Shown here: positions 34,672 to 46,113 of the stretch, piece after piece
Layout of the letters: each line of letters opens with the position of its first letter
Position numbering within the stretch: the first letter of the stretch is position 1
Position numbers and translations under genes: made by a program
Origin: Ilex aquifolium
Lineage: Eukaryota; Streptophyta; Magnoliopsida; Aquifoliales; Aquifoliaceae
Direction of reading: 5' to 3'
Assembly (NCBI GenBank): GCA_951799425.1
Contig: OX637393.1
Span: forward strand, 21,865,744 to 21,929,743
DNA: 64,000 nucleotides
Notes under the pieces: model-generated
The model's input: the letters and a program-made list of their open reading frames with translations, nothing else
Told to the model about the DNA's origin: nothing
The model's database searches: none

Positions 34672-35766
34672 ATGGCACCACCTAGAGCCTCGACTTCTAA
34701 GAGACCCCGAACCAGTACTCAGGAGCACCAAGAGGAGGAAGACACCACTTTTGATCCCGTTCGTTTCCAAACCTTGGAGGCTCGAGTAAGATTTTTTAAA
34801 TACTACGCCCTTAAGCCTGTAGTCTGTGAGAGAAAAATAGAATATGAGGACTTCGCCCGGTTGGGAGTCCGAGACATTGTCACTTCGAGGCGATGGGCAG
34901 GTTTCATGGGAAAAGAGTGGTTGTGTATCCCTATCTTAGCGAGAGAATTTTTTAGCAATGCGGACGATCTTGGCAATGGCCAAATCCACACCTATGTTCG
35001 GGGCACAGAGATCAGGGTGGATGCTATGGTTATTGCCAGGCTGATTGGGATGACGCAGGCTCGGGTGGCCAACCCGGATTATCCCCAGGCTTATCCCGGG
35101 AATGAGGTCGGACGAGAGTTACTGGGGGATGGTGATTTTATTTGGACGGACAACCTCAAATATCTTCAGCAAGGGGATCTGACCAGTAAGTATAAAATAC
35201 TGAACTTAATCTCAGTGTCAAACATCCTTCCTTTACTGAGAAATAACCACATCTATCCGGACCGGGCTCGCTTGTTATATGCTATGGGCACCGGAAAGTC
35301 CATTGACCTTCCATCATTGATTTTTTCTGAGATGAGACGAGCCATCGTCGATCCGAAAAAACCATCTCTCCCTTTTGCTGGTTTGGCCACTGCGTTGTGC
35401 GAGTAGGCAGGAGTGGTGATCGACGCCACTATGGAGCGAGCCAAGAAAGTGGTGGCACTCAACTATGGCACCCTTTTGAAAAGTCAGAGTATAGCCAGGC
35501 CAGTGCCAGGAGAGAGGGGTCCAGGGGGTGAGCAAGCACCACCACCAGGGGTGGAACCAGAGGAGGAGGACTGAGATCAGTTCCTCAATATTGAGGAGAA
35601 TTTTGACATACCAGTAGATGAGGATACTGATCCTAGGACTGACAGGCAGATTTTATTTGAGCTGTTGAGAGGACAGAGAGAGATGAGGAAGGAGATGAGA
35701 GAGCTGAGGGCTCAGATGAGGGGGTTAGGGCAGAGTACTCAGGATCAGGCAGGCCCCTCATCTTAG
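34672..35766 (+). pseudogene. Element C 3' ORF (putative plant transposon protein family)
   Basis: 364 codons plus stop, from ATGGCACCACCTAGAG. Basic N-terminus (STSKRPRTS), then the conserved domain with VCERKIEYEDF, REFFSNADD, YVRGTEIRVDAMVIARLIG, KYKILNLISVSN and RARLLYAMGTGKSIDL, and a C-terminal acidic then coiled, charged segment (REMRKEMRELRAQMRGL). Two in-frame stops: TAG 35404 and TGA near 35572. Homologous to the 3' ORFs of A, B, D and I. No signal peptide or transmembrane span. Function unknown; nucleic-acid or chromatin roles are possible but unproven. Confidence 0.8.
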
Positions 35767-37589
35767 CACGTTTCTTCTAGGTCCCGGTGTTTCGATTTTT
35801 TTTTTCGTTTATTTTCCTGTTATCTGTAGAAATCAAAGCCTATTTTGGGTAGTTTTTGTTAGGCTTGATTTCTTTTATCTTTTGAATATGCATTGTACCT
35901 GAATTCTCATTATTATATAAAATGCATATTTTGTTTGGTGTGTTATCAAGTATTTAAATAACATTTTTATGCATAATTTGATACCACAATATAGAAATAA
36001 TTTGCTTAGCTTTAAATTTGTAACTGTTTAAGCATCACATAGAACTTTATTCTATATTTTTGTATCTCATATCATGTTCTTATAAAAACTCACAATTTGT
36101 GCAATTTAGACTTTACCAAGTTGAAAATTTGTTAGGTATTTTACCTTGAGAACTTGAAACATATAGTGGAGATGCATAAAAACCCTAGTGATTTTTGATC
36201 CAATCTTTCTTGAAGAGTTATTTACATTTACTCAATAAAGAATATTTTTATTCAGCTAATCTCTTTCAATAGTCTCATTATTTTTGTTTTGCTCAACACC
36301 AATATTGTGAATGATTGCTAGACTTTAAATTATTTGCATGAGTTAGTGTGTTGTCAAGAACTCTTGAGATATGATTTTAGGTCATCTTTGATATTATTTG
36401 AGCCTAAACCTTACTCTTTGAATATTATTATCCCTAGAAGCCATGATTGAGCCTTTAAAGCAAAATTTTATTTCTTATACCCAACATATAATAACCAAGC
36501 CAATGAGAAAAAATAATATCTTTTACCCTTGGTTATCCTGAGATTGAACTTTTATTGTTTATGTAATTTGGGAGATGGTGGTTAAGAAAAGAAAAGAAAA
36601 AAAGAGTTTTACATACTTGTGAATATTTGCATTAGATGTCTTGCTAAAAAAAAAAAAAAAAAGAGAGAAAAAAATAGCAAGCATGTGTTTGAAAAGAAAA
36701 AAAATATGAGCAAGTGATGTACATTGTACTTCTAAAGGATGGAGAGTGAAAGGCTATGGAAAGAAGTTTGGTTGTGTAATGTACATGTTCTCTCGGGATA
36801 GTCTTTTGAATTCCTGAATATCCTTCGTTTCAAAACCCTAATCCCAAGGCCCCATTACAACCTTAAATAAAGACCTATTTGATCTCAAGAGTGTATTGAT
36901 GGATGCATGACTTGTGTGAATAAGGAAGAGAATGGTGATTATTTATTTATTGTGTGTTGATTTCCTTTCATGAGACTATGTCAAATCCTTTTCTTTTGGA
37001 TTACGGTTCTTTTTAATAGACATGTGAGCATTATTTTGTTTTGACTTAAATATCTTCTTCTCACATGTGATATTTGAGGGAATAATCACTATAATATGAG
37101 AGAATCTTTTATGAGTGAATTATCCAGTGAGATTTGGCATTGAGACGAATAGTTGGTAGTTGTAGAGGTGATTATCGAATAAGTTATTGACTTGGTCTAG
37201 TTAATTCACACTACACACGATTTTATATGGGAACATGATAAGTGCATACATTTATATAGCGTATAATTCTATATTTGTTTTGCATGAGCTTATAAAAAAG
37301 TTTGCATCTTAGAATTTTTATATTTGGGTAGCAATTTGTGTTATAAAATTATTATTTAGATATTTGATTACAGGTTGATGTTTGTGGGTATCATCTTTGG
37401 AAACCCTCCCAAGACTATACTCGTCCACTAGGGGAAACCTAGGGGTTTAAAGGCTTGTTGCATATGCTAAATGTAATCGTGAGTCCTATGAAAGTGGTTT
37501 TGTTTTATTTTACTTTGTTTTGTTTCTTAAAATCAGTGGTTGTATTTGTTTTATTGATATTTGTCTTGCTAGGGACTAGCAAGATCTAA
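35767..37589 (+). other. Element C 3' noncoding region with conserved block
   Basis: No gene. Holds the block shared with A and D (about 36120-37260), a 17-base A-run near 36645, and a second shared stretch (37380-37580: GGAAACCCTC, GGCTTGTTGCATA-like, GCTAGGGACTAGCAA) also found before the polypurine tracts of D and A. Confidence 0.7.
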
Positions 37590-37605
37590 GTGGGGGGGGG
37601 GGGTG
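37590..37605 (+). other. Polypurine tract, element C
   Basis: A 12-13 base G-run ending GTG, immediately before the 3' LTR; primes plus-strand DNA. Confidence 0.8.
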
Positions 37606-38686
37606 TGATTAAGGCCGAATAATCACATTTATTATTAGGAAAGATTGATTATTTAATTGTAGAAGTGTGATAAATATAAAAGTTTATCCAAGTTTGGGTG
37701 TTATGCTATCAAATGTTGATTTGTGTTAATTTGCAGGACAAAAGCGTAATTTTGGAGTTAAATTATGGGAAGATGAAACATAGCTCAAAGGAAAACACAC
37801 TGGATCACGCGTCCGGACGGAAGATGAACACGCGTCCGGACGCGAGTGGCAGAAAGGTGATCAGAAGACGAACAAACTTACTAGAGTTGCGTCCGGACGG
37901 AAGATGAACACGCGTCCGGACGCGTGTCAAGGATCTGCTGATGCCAGACTTAGAATTCTGACGAAAATCAATCTCTTTTCTAGGGGGTTATAAATACAAA
38001 TTGAAGACTTTGTAAGGGGGATCTTTTTATCATTCTTTTTGGTCACGAATTCTTCAGTGTACTTTGCAATTCTTTTATTATGTCCGGCTAGAAGGTTAAG
38101 CTAGGGCTAGGGAAAACCTCTCAGTGAAGTACGGTATTTTTATGGACTTTGTACTTAATGATTTATGATATTGTGTTAACTTAATTTCTGATCTTTTAGT
38201 AAAGTTTTTATTCTGTAAAAACTCATGAGTTGTGCCACGTACATCGATTGCTTGAGTTTCCCTGCGAATGAATAACTGGTTATTCCACGTTTGAAGTGTT
38301 AGCATTGTTTCATAAAATGATTTGATTAATTTATTATTCAGGTTTCTGAATAATCCTTTGATCATAACTTTTGGTTTCATCACTTGATTTGTTATTTGGG
38401 TTAATCGACATTTAATTCCTGTTTCAAATTAGGCTTCAAGTCTTTTATTATTACCGTATGAAATTGAGAGGGAGTACCTGATGCTCTAGTATTTTTATTA
38501 CTGTTTTAATTATTAAAGTCAATTGTTTTCAATCAAAACTCCTCAATCAAACTTTCTCATTTTAATTTATTAGTATTTGTGTGATTGTTTACTTGTTACA
38601 ATTCCTTGTGGGTTCGACCTCGGACTTCCGAGAATATATTACGCTGCTCAACCTACGCTTGGGTTTACAATTCTAAAGTTGAAGCA
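37606..38686 (+). repeat. Element C 3' LTR
   Basis: 1081 bp, TGATTAAGGCC...GAAGCA. Some palindromes that read GTGTCCGG in the 5' copy are CGTCCGG here. Followed by GTCAG (38687-38691). Confidence 0.95.
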
Positions 38687-38691
38687 GTCAG

Positions 38692-39847
38692 CCAGGGTGT
38701 TTTCCCCATTATAGCCCTCTACGGGTGCCTATAAATAGCCCTCCTCAGTTCATTTTTCAGGGGATTCGCCAGAGAGATCAGAAGAGTTCAAGACAAAGAG
38801 AAAGAGAGACTTTAGGAGGAATTTTAGTCAGAAAATGAGCAAAGCCCTGCCCTAATCACTTCTTGGCCAAAATTTAATGTTTATCTTTTCTACTTGGAGG
38901 GTTGAACCTTTCCCACTTTTGTGCCCTAGCTGGTAATAAGAGTGGCAGTGTTTTAGCAATTCCTCGGGGAAGGAAGTTTTGTATTTTGTTTTTGGTTGTA
39001 ATGGGATTATCTCACTCCTTTTGCTTGTCTATAGCAATGAGGCATAAGTAGTCCATTTATACTCTTCGATGAAGGGTTAATGCATGTGTAATACTGTTTA
39101 CGTTATGGAAATGCCGATGTTTTATTTATGCATTAATGTTTAGACCTCCCTTAATTGATGGATTACATTTATAATATGCTCATGGTTATGAACACCGAGC
39201 AAAGCCTATTAATATACACCATACTATCTATAATTATTATGCACTTCATGCATGATACAGTGTTATACGTAGTTGGGATTTATGTAACAGTTGGGAGATT
39301 GGTTATAGACGGGTTAAATCTCGCCATAGCCAATGCTTTTGATTCAATGCATAAACTGAAACTCTTTCATCATTGAATCATCAACCTACCGATTAATAGC
39401 TAGGGTAAACCTTTTGAATGGTTCACCTTCGAGTTTACTAGGGTTATTTGATTGTTGCATGGTACATAGAACTTCCAGCTAACCTAATCAGTTGTTGTCT
39501 TATGGTTCAATATACATCAAATCTACCGGTTGACTTTTCAGTAAAATGGAAGTTGATTTTTGTAAGGTGACATTTTCATAAATAGACAGTATAAAGCATG
39601 TTGGATCCTCGCACTAAAAAGTGCCTTTTTATCATTATTTTTTCAAAGTTTTATTTAAGTGTTTATTTGAAAATTCTAAGCTCACACCACTAGCTATTTC
39701 GTTGCCCAAGACACACACGACAATTTTACCATTTCTATTTTGAATACTGACAGTTAACTCCCTGTGGGTTCGACCTCGGACTTAACTGAGAAATATTACA
39801 ATTTGACCACTTATAGTTGGGTGTATGACATAAATCAGGTCAGATCA
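38692..39847 (+). repeat. Element H 5' LTR, right part
   Basis: Resumes after C. TATAAATA at 38730-38737. Ends ...GTCAGATCA with the U5 motif ACAATTTGACCACTTAT also found in solo LTR J. ORF 39155-39376 inside it has no support. Confidence 0.8.
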
Positions 39848-39854
39848 AGCTTTT

Positions 39855-39872
39855 TGGCGCCGTTGTCGGGGA
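39855..39872 (+). other. Primer-binding site, element H
   Basis: TGGCGCCGTTGTCGGGGA, one change from the tRNA-Asp match; marks the preceding LTR as a 5' LTR. Confidence 0.8.
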
Positions 39873-39978
39873 GTTATGGTGATTTCAAAACAAACAGGAA
39901 AGTTGTCTAGTTTGTGTTATATGTGTATACACTATTTGTTGTATTTTCATTGTTTCTGTCTGTTAAGTCATCAGTAGG
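39873..39978 (+). other. Element H leader, cut by element A
   Basis: Untranslated leader of H, ending at GTAGG (39974-39978), the probable duplication at A's 3' LTR. The other copy would lie left of the window. H's coding region is not in the window. Confidence 0.6.
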
Positions 39979-40947
39979 TGCTTGAAGTTTTCCGTTGTGT
40001 TCCCAATTCTCCGTCAATGAACCCTCAATGTGTATGGCTTATATGTGTGGGTGAGTGTTACTCTCACTCGGGTTCAAATGCAAGAAATGGGAAACGGAAT
40101 GGTGTGGTGGAATGTGTGTGTAAAATGCATGTGATGAACAAAAATACTTCCCAAGCGCAAGAAGACTTTCGCATATCGTGTTTTACTTGGAATTGTATTC
40201 CAAGGTTGCCTCCTTAGGGAAGGAGGTGAATCGTGTTGAAGGTGATTTTGGTAAAAAGGGGTAAAGTGTACAAATCTTTTTTGTTTGAAGTTTGTGATTT
40301 GTGTTTGTTATCAAAAATGAAATGGGAAACAAGTTTTGGCTAATCCAAAAGGTTCACTCCTATGGGAATGCCAACTCAACTCGAAACCTTCCTCCAATGG
40401 TGCCTAAATGCTCGATTGATTCGTGGGAAGCTAGGGACGAGATGGAGGTGAGGATCCAAGCATAACCCGTGACAAGTCTACAAGATATCAAAGACTCACA
40501 ACCATGTCCACACCCAACCCAGTCAAACCGAACCATCAAACACCGAGAGGAGGAATGAAGATGAGTTGAAATGGCATACCCAAGAGGAGGTCTCCCTTGG
40601 ATTAGCCAACGTAAAAGCTTAGCTACTCATACTCAATGCAAAGACAATAATATAATGGAAAGACATTATCAAGTAATGAAGATTTGAGTTAAGTTAATGC
40701 AAGTAAACTTAACTACGAAGAGAGAAATGCAATACCCATTTTAAAACTAAGAAATGAAGAAAGCTTGAATAGCATTAATGGTGAAAGCTAGAATGAAAGG
40801 CTAAACTTGAAAGCAACTTGCAATAAAAGACATTAAAGACTAAAAAATAAGCTTAGAAGATTCTTACAAGAGATTACAAGACAATGTATGGAAAGAAAAT
40901 GCAGAAATATTAATTTCTTTCTCTAGCACTATTCATCTTCTTCCTTG

Positions 40948-40949
<2 letters not shown>

Positions 40950-40984
<35 letters not shown>
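40950..40984. repeat. (CT)n microsatellite
   Basis: About 17 CT units inside A's 3' LTR. S has a short GA run (GAGAGAGAGAGA near 17402) elsewhere. Confidence 0.9.
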
Positions 40985-40988
<4 letters not shown>

Positions 40989-41312
40989 ACAATTTAAAAT
41001 TATCTAATGTTGAATAATGGTGGAGAAGCTTGCCAAAAATGTCCATGGAGTGTCCCCCAAGCCTGTGTGATGTGATTCCCATCATAGGGGGCTGAAAGGG
41101 ATGGGATGCTGCAGGCTAGGACAGGCCTAGCCTTTCTTTCTTCCATGCCTCTTCTCTCTCCTCCTCATTATTGTAATGGCCTTCCAAGTCCAAGTAGAGG
41201 TGAGGGGAGGCTTCTAGACGTGCAGGGGATGTCAGGGGATCTGTTGGAGAAGTGTAAGTGGGACCCCCAAATGGAAGAGCTTGAGTTACAGACTGTCTGG
41301 GCAATCTGGGAA

Positions 41313-41512
41313 AAACCTTCTAGAAGGTCGACAGAAACCTTCCGGAAGGTTTGTGCATGAACAGTTAAATGTAGCAGCTAGCAGGCAAAACCTTTCGGAA
41401 GGTTTCACTCCAGTAGGCAAAACCTTCCGGAAGTTTTTACTCCAGTAGACAAAACCTTCCGGAAGGTTTTGGCTGTGAAAAAGAAATTCAAGGCAAAAAC
41501 TTCTGGAAGGTT
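41313..41512 (-). promoter_or_regulatory. CCTTCCGGAAGG array, A 3' LTR
   Basis: Six copies (ACCTTCCGGAAGGT or one or two bases off). Centre spacings seen are 22 and 32 bp, one helical turn apart. Each core is TTCnnGAA, the inverted pair of a heat-shock element, which may be coincidence. Confidence 0.65.
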
Positions 41513-41757
41513 TTCACCCAATTTGAATTTTCTTGGCTTCTTTACCCTCCAGACCATCCTTTAAGCTACCCCCTTCTTCTTCATTGACTTCAACCACTTC
41601 AATGGGGGTTTAACTCATGTCATACATTATTTCACCTGCATTCACACAAAAATCCATCAACACGAAGATTAAACACATTTCTCCTCAATTTCATGACAAA
41701 AGCAAGTGTAGAGGGGCATATTAGCATACAATATATGTCATATTTTTGTGCTAATCA

Positions 41758-41769
41758 CACCCCCCAACT
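41758..41769 (-). other. Polypurine tract, element A
   Basis: AAGTTGGGGGGTG on the reverse strand, directly before TGATTAGCAC. Preceded by GCTAGGGACTAGCAAA as in C and D. Confidence 0.8.
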
Positions 41770-42073
41770 TGAGCTTTGCTAGTCCCTAGCAAACATTATT
41801 TCCAACCACAAGCTATAAACTACTTAAACATCCATTCATACAAATAAATATCATAACAATTCAAGATCCAAAAATCACATTGCAATTAAGGGAATAGCTT
41901 TGAACAATGATAAACAACACAATTGTGGTATTTTATTGAGCATTTCAAAAAGTTCTTTACAGTGTGTTCAAGTCCCAAAAAAAAAACGGCCAAACCCAAA
42001 AGAAACTTCTAATGGCCGATACAAGAACCCTAACTAAGTACAATCACATTTCAAAACAAAATCCAAAAACTCC
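41770..42073 (-). other. Element A region between 3' ORF and polypurine tract
   Basis: About 300 bp, no gene. Unlike C and D, it lacks the long conserved noncoding block, which in A lies after integrase (15540-16640). Confidence 0.6.
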
Positions 42074-43233
42074 TCAATCATTATCCTCGTCAAAGGTATC
42101 CTCGTCCTCAGTCTCAGACTCGGACTTGGACTCTGACTCTGACTCCTCCTCATCGTTGTCATCATCCTCTCTCATCTCCAAAGTCATGGAGGGCACATAA
42201 GCAGCAGTAGAGGGTCCAGCTGAAGGCTGTGGAGGTGGTGGTGGTCCTCCGGGGACAGGTTCACCCGGAAAAGTATGCTCAAAAAGTCTCGTAACCATGA
42301 CCGTCAGGTTGTGCATAATGGACTCTAAAGCATCCAAGCACTGAGGAATGGTACGGGCTGGGGCTGGTGTAGGTGCTGGTGGTGGGGGTGCTGCAGAAGA
42401 AGGCTCGGCCTCAGAATGCTCTGGCTCCCTAGCCCTAGCTCTCCCCCCTCCAGTCCTAGCAGCTCTCTTCAAGCTGCTAGACTTGCTAATCACTCCAGTC
42501 TCTGGGGGGAGCAGGGCATCATGAGCATAGTGCTTGACCTTGGCCAGGTCACACAATTTAGTGATGAGGCTGCCAAATGGCAGGTTTGCCTTTGGCTTTG
42601 CAGCTTGGGCAAACTCCTGCATCTCTAACCAAATCATATAAGCCACATCAATGGCAACCCCCGTCATAAAAGCCTAAAGCAAAGCCAACTTCTCTAGGTT
42701 TCGGCTCTTCTCTGAACCCCGGGGCAACAACGTTGTTCCTATGAACGTGGTCGGGTCCTCATAGGTAAGGGCCACGTAGTCTCTGAGAGTTCTACCCACA
42801 ACCACATTGTGTGGATAGATCGGGGTGGTCGGGGGAGATCTCTCGTAGCCCATCGCCTTAGTATTGTGTCAGGGGTTACCTCGAATGTCTTACCCCTCAC
42901 ATTGGTTCTTAACCCCTGCCCGTTATCTCCAAACACTGACAATTTTTGAATGAATTCGCAACACAAGCTCAAGTTATACCCTTTAACTTCCTCAAACCAT
43001 AATTTCAAACCCCGTGCTTTGATGATTCTAACAACCTCATTGTCAAGCCCGAGAGAAACCTTGTCGACATGACGTTCACAAGTTATGCCCTTCTCCTCAA
43101 TCCTTTGCCTCCGGGTGTCGTGTATTGCCTTGGTCCGCCTCTCTTGGTCACTTGGGCCCTCCCCGGCTCTCTTTCGAGAGCTCGAACCTATAGGTGGAGG
43201 AGAGTCCGGGGCCGTTCTTTTGGTACGGCCCAT
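42074..43233 (-). pseudogene. Element A 3' ORF (putative plant transposon protein family)
   Basis: Read on the reverse strand from MGRTKRTAPDS. Lys/Arg-rich N-terminus, then CERHVDKVSLGLDNEV, GDNGQGLRTNVRGKTFEVTPDTI (domain homologous to YVRG blocks of the other 3' ORFs), a frameshift near 42840, then PFGSLITKLCDLAKV, a proline/alanine-rich linker and a strongly acidic Asp/Glu/Ser tail ending at 42074. TAG interrupts near 42674. Shares the fold order of the C and D proteins but is much diverged. Apparent CDSs on the opposite strand here are shadows. Confidence 0.75.
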
Positions 43234-44042
43234 GAGCATCAACAGTGCCCCAATACCTAAAACCATAAAAAACATCTACCATATAATCTCAAAGGGCTCA
43301 AGTGCCTCCATAGACATCCCATTAATTCTAGCCATTGCAATGGTGTCGAGGAAGGTTGGAAAAGATAAGAGAAACCGCACAAATTGGGGAAAATGGCAAC
43401 CTAGGGTTTTTGTGGAGCACACTTGAAATTTTCGGCTAAAATGCTCTAAGATTCAACCCTAAACAAGAGAAAGTAAGAGAATTGAGAGCTGGAAGGAGTG
43501 ATTTGAAGGTTAGAAGAGAGTAGGAGGAGAGGAGAGGGTTTGGGAGCAAGAGGTGGATTGGAAATGTGAAGGGTTTTTCAAAATTTCGAACTTAAAACCC
43601 TTGTTTTCAGTTTTCTGGGCAAAACCTTCCGGAAGGTCGACAGAAACCTTCCGGAAGATTTTGCTTACTGTCTGGGTTAAAAAATTCTAGTAGGCAAAAC
43701 TTTCAGGAAGGTTTTGCTTACTGGACAAAACCTTCCAAAAGGTTTTGATAGACCTTCAGGAAGGTTTTGTCTTTGCTGCAAAACCAATCCCTTTTTCAAA
43801 AATTCACATCCAATCCAACATTTCTCAACTCCAACACATTTAAACACCTTTTCTAAAACCTCTAGCCTACCAGAGACTTGAACCACTCTTATGAACCACA
43901 ATTGGTTGATCATGCCCAAAGTCATTTCCAAAATTGCAACATGATTTAAGATTTTGATGTTTTCAAAGTATAAGACATGGAATTCTAATTCAAACTACCA
44001 AAATGAATACCCAAAATATGAAACATGAATTCAAATAGCAAT
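43234..44042 (-). other. Element A region upstream of its 3' ORF
   Basis: No gene. Contains the CCTTCCGGAAGG array at 43621-43770. I see no convincing TATA between array and ORF. Ends at D's GGTAT duplication. Confidence 0.65.
43621..43770 (-). promoter_or_regulatory. Internal CCTTCCGGAAGG array, element A
   Basis: About five units; the first pair (centres 22 bp apart, spacer TCGACAGAAA) repeats exactly a pair in the LTR array. Lies 390-540 bp before the 3' ORF start. Confidence 0.65.
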
Positions 44043-44047
44043 GGTAT
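44043..44047. repeat. Target-site duplication GGTAT, beside D 5' LTR
   Basis: Partner of the reversed copy at 18711-18715. Confidence 0.85.
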
Positions 44048-44230
44048 TGATTAACACTTAAAATTAGCATATTACTATGCCGTTTTAAGACTAATTGTAC
44101 TTTGATGGAGTTTAAGTGATGTCATTTTAGGCCCTAAACTGAACAAGGACCCAAGAACAATAAGTACCACACTTGGATGCAACACCAACACATTAGAGCC
44201 CAAAATTGGAGAAGCTTGGAGCACAACCAG

Positions 44231-44598
44231 AACGTTCGAACGCCAACTCACGTTCGAACGTCCACATTACACTGTAGCAGACTCAACTGCTAAGAGAAGG
44301 CGTGTTGCAATTAGGAAAGAAGACTGAATCTCTGAAGCACTTGAGTGTCACGTTCGAACGCCAACTCATGTTCAAACGTGCACTTGAGTTGATTGAAGAC
44401 CAGACTACTGCATAGAGTTGGAACTGAACTTCACAGAAGACCAATAGACCACTCGAGTGAAAGGGTCAGAACACATCTGGCGTTCGAACGCCCTTAGTGC
44501 AAAAATAGAAGAAACGTTCGAACGGCAGTCAACGTTCGAACGCCCTTAGTGCAAAAATAGAAACAACGTTCGAATGCCAACTCACGTTCGAACGTTCT
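44231..44598 (+). promoter_or_regulatory. CGTTCGAACG array, D 5' LTR
   Basis: Same nine-site layout as B, with three eroded copies (for example GTTCAAAC, GTTCGAATG). The 3' LTR copy is 56572-56928. Confidence 0.7.
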
Positions 44599-44688
44599 CC
44601 ACAGACTGGCAGCAGAGTTGTTGGCTTTTCATTTGGACTTGGGCGGCAAACACTATTCCTTCACCTCCTCTTGTCTCCTCCTCTTGCC

Positions 44689-44695
44689 TATAAAT
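44689..44695 (+). promoter_or_regulatory. LTR TATA box, D
   Basis: CCTATAAATACTCCCC, identical in context to B. Confidence 0.7.
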
Positions 44696-46000
44696 ACTCC
44701 CCTTATTGGAGAGCTAGAGGAGCCAAGTAAAATAATTGATGGAGGCTTAGACTCCCATTCTCATTGTAGATTTAGCTTATTTTCCTTGTATGAAGTTTTT
44801 ATCTTAGAGATTAGTTTGGCTTTAGTCCAACATCTCTTGCTTGTTATAAAAGTAGTTTTATGCTTATGCTTATGCTTATGCTTTCATTTTACATGCATAG
44901 AAGAAAGATAGTTCATCTTTTGGTTGAGGAAGCAACCCTTCAATTCTTGGTTGAGGAAGCCACCCTCCAAATGTGACTAGCTTTCTTCTACTTTTATTGT
45001 TCATGCATTTCACTTTCATTGCTTGAGCTTCTTTCTTTCTTAGAAGAGTGAAACTCTTCCACTTTTCTAGAGCTTTACCAAAGCCGTGAAGAGTGGAACG
45101 TGATTCACCCATTCTTTATTAAAGATTGGCTCCGTGTTTGTTGTTACTTTATCTTTTAAGTTCTCTACTTGGAGGGATGAGCATCACTCACTTTTCTAGC
45201 TTTACCCAAGCCATGAAGAGTGAGTAGTTTCTCATTCACTCTTTAGTAAGAGGAGAAGGGCATGTATAAGTTATCCGGGAATCATATTTGTGCATTGTTT
45301 TTATGCTTAACGTTTATTTTTTCTTATTATTGGATGATTGGTTGCATCTAGCAAAGCTAAGGTACTTTGTATAACTGTGAGCTCTTTCTATGACACGGAT
45401 GACTCTTGCATAGAAAGACTCATCAGTTCAAGGCAAGTACTCCGGCTAGATCCTCATGACTACCCTTCAATCCTCCCCCTTATTGTACTTCATTTAAAGA
45501 AAGGAATATTAATATCATGATTGGATGTCTTGTAGAAACACTTGTTTGTTTGTAGACGGGTTAAGTCTCGGCACAGACAATTCTTGTAAACTTCTAAAAA
45601 GACATCGGAATCATGTTCTTAATTCTCACAATCCATCTTTATCTTCCGATTAACTTGTTGTTGACGCGGGAGTTAATTGAGTTATCAAGCACAATTATGA
45701 CAAACTGGATAACTAACTACATGTCCAGATCCTTGCACTAAAGAGTGACTCTTTTTAATTAGCACTTATCTCCTATTTTGTTAAGAAAATCCTCTTGGAA
45801 AGAATCTTATATTCTGTCCAGGAAAACTCATATCTCACAGCAAATCTCAAGGGTTACAATCAATAGGTCTCTACCATTGCTTGCCTTAGAAATATAAACA
45901 AAAGTTCCCTGTGGATTCGACTCCGGACTCAAACCGGATTATTACTACAGCTTGACCGCCTGCACTTGGGTATACACATTTCGGATCAACAACAAGTTTT

Positions 46001-46018
46001 TGGCACCGTTGCCGGGGA
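46001..46018 (+). other. Primer-binding site, element D
   Basis: TGGCACCGTTGCCGGGGA, one CG-to-CA change from the B and C sites. Confidence 0.85.
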
Positions 46019-46113
46019 ACCTTTAAAAGGTGTTTTAAGGTGAAAGGTAAAAAGACCTTCAACGTTGTGTATATTCTTTGGTTTATTGTAAATAACTTTG
46101 TTTTATTTTCTTT

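Larger units (their letters stand above)
27113..38686 (+). mobile_element. Element C, Athila-like LTR retrotransposon (GTCCGGAC family)
   Basis: An 11.6-kb full-length element with GTCAG duplications, inserted in H's LTR. Order: LTR, tRNA-Asp primer site, gag-pol, hairpin/G-run, GTCCGGAC array, TATA, 3' ORF, conserved noncoding block, polypurine tract, LTR. LTRs (1084 and 1081 bp) are very similar. Lacks the Cys/Arg-rich ORF of B and D. About nine coding lesions. Confidence 0.95.
39979..41757 (-). repeat. Element A 3' LTR (CCTTCCGGAAGG family)
   Basis: 1779 bp on the reverse strand, TGATTAGCACAAAAATATG...CTTCAAGCA, preceded by a polypurine tract. U5-side half aligns with solo LTR S. Assigned to A because D's target duplication joins 44043 to 18711. 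ORFs inside it (39978-40217, 41106-41360) are not supported. Confidence 0.8.
44048..45994 (+). repeat. Element D 5' LTR
   Basis: 1947 bp, TGATTAACAC...GGATCAACAACA. Array 44231-44598, TATA 44689-44695. Confidence 0.93.

Noticed and set aside
34672-35766. Envelope gene in the 3' ORF
   Set aside because: No signal peptide, transmembrane span or cleavage-type region in A, B, C or D; the domain matches the putative plant transposon protein type.
39155-39376. 73-codon hydrophobic ORF in H's LTR
   Set aside because: AT-rich LTR sequence, no counterpart in solo LTR J, no domain.
41313-41512. Heat-shock promoter from TTCnnGAA cores
   Set aside because: Cores occur as isolated inverted pairs without the third GAA unit normally needed, and other families' palindromes (TTCGAA, TCCGGA) do not fit the element; kept only as a remark.
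43069-43426. Plus-strand ORFs opposite A's 3' ORF
   Set aside because: The reverse strand carries the conserved domain; the plus-strand frames are antisense shadows.
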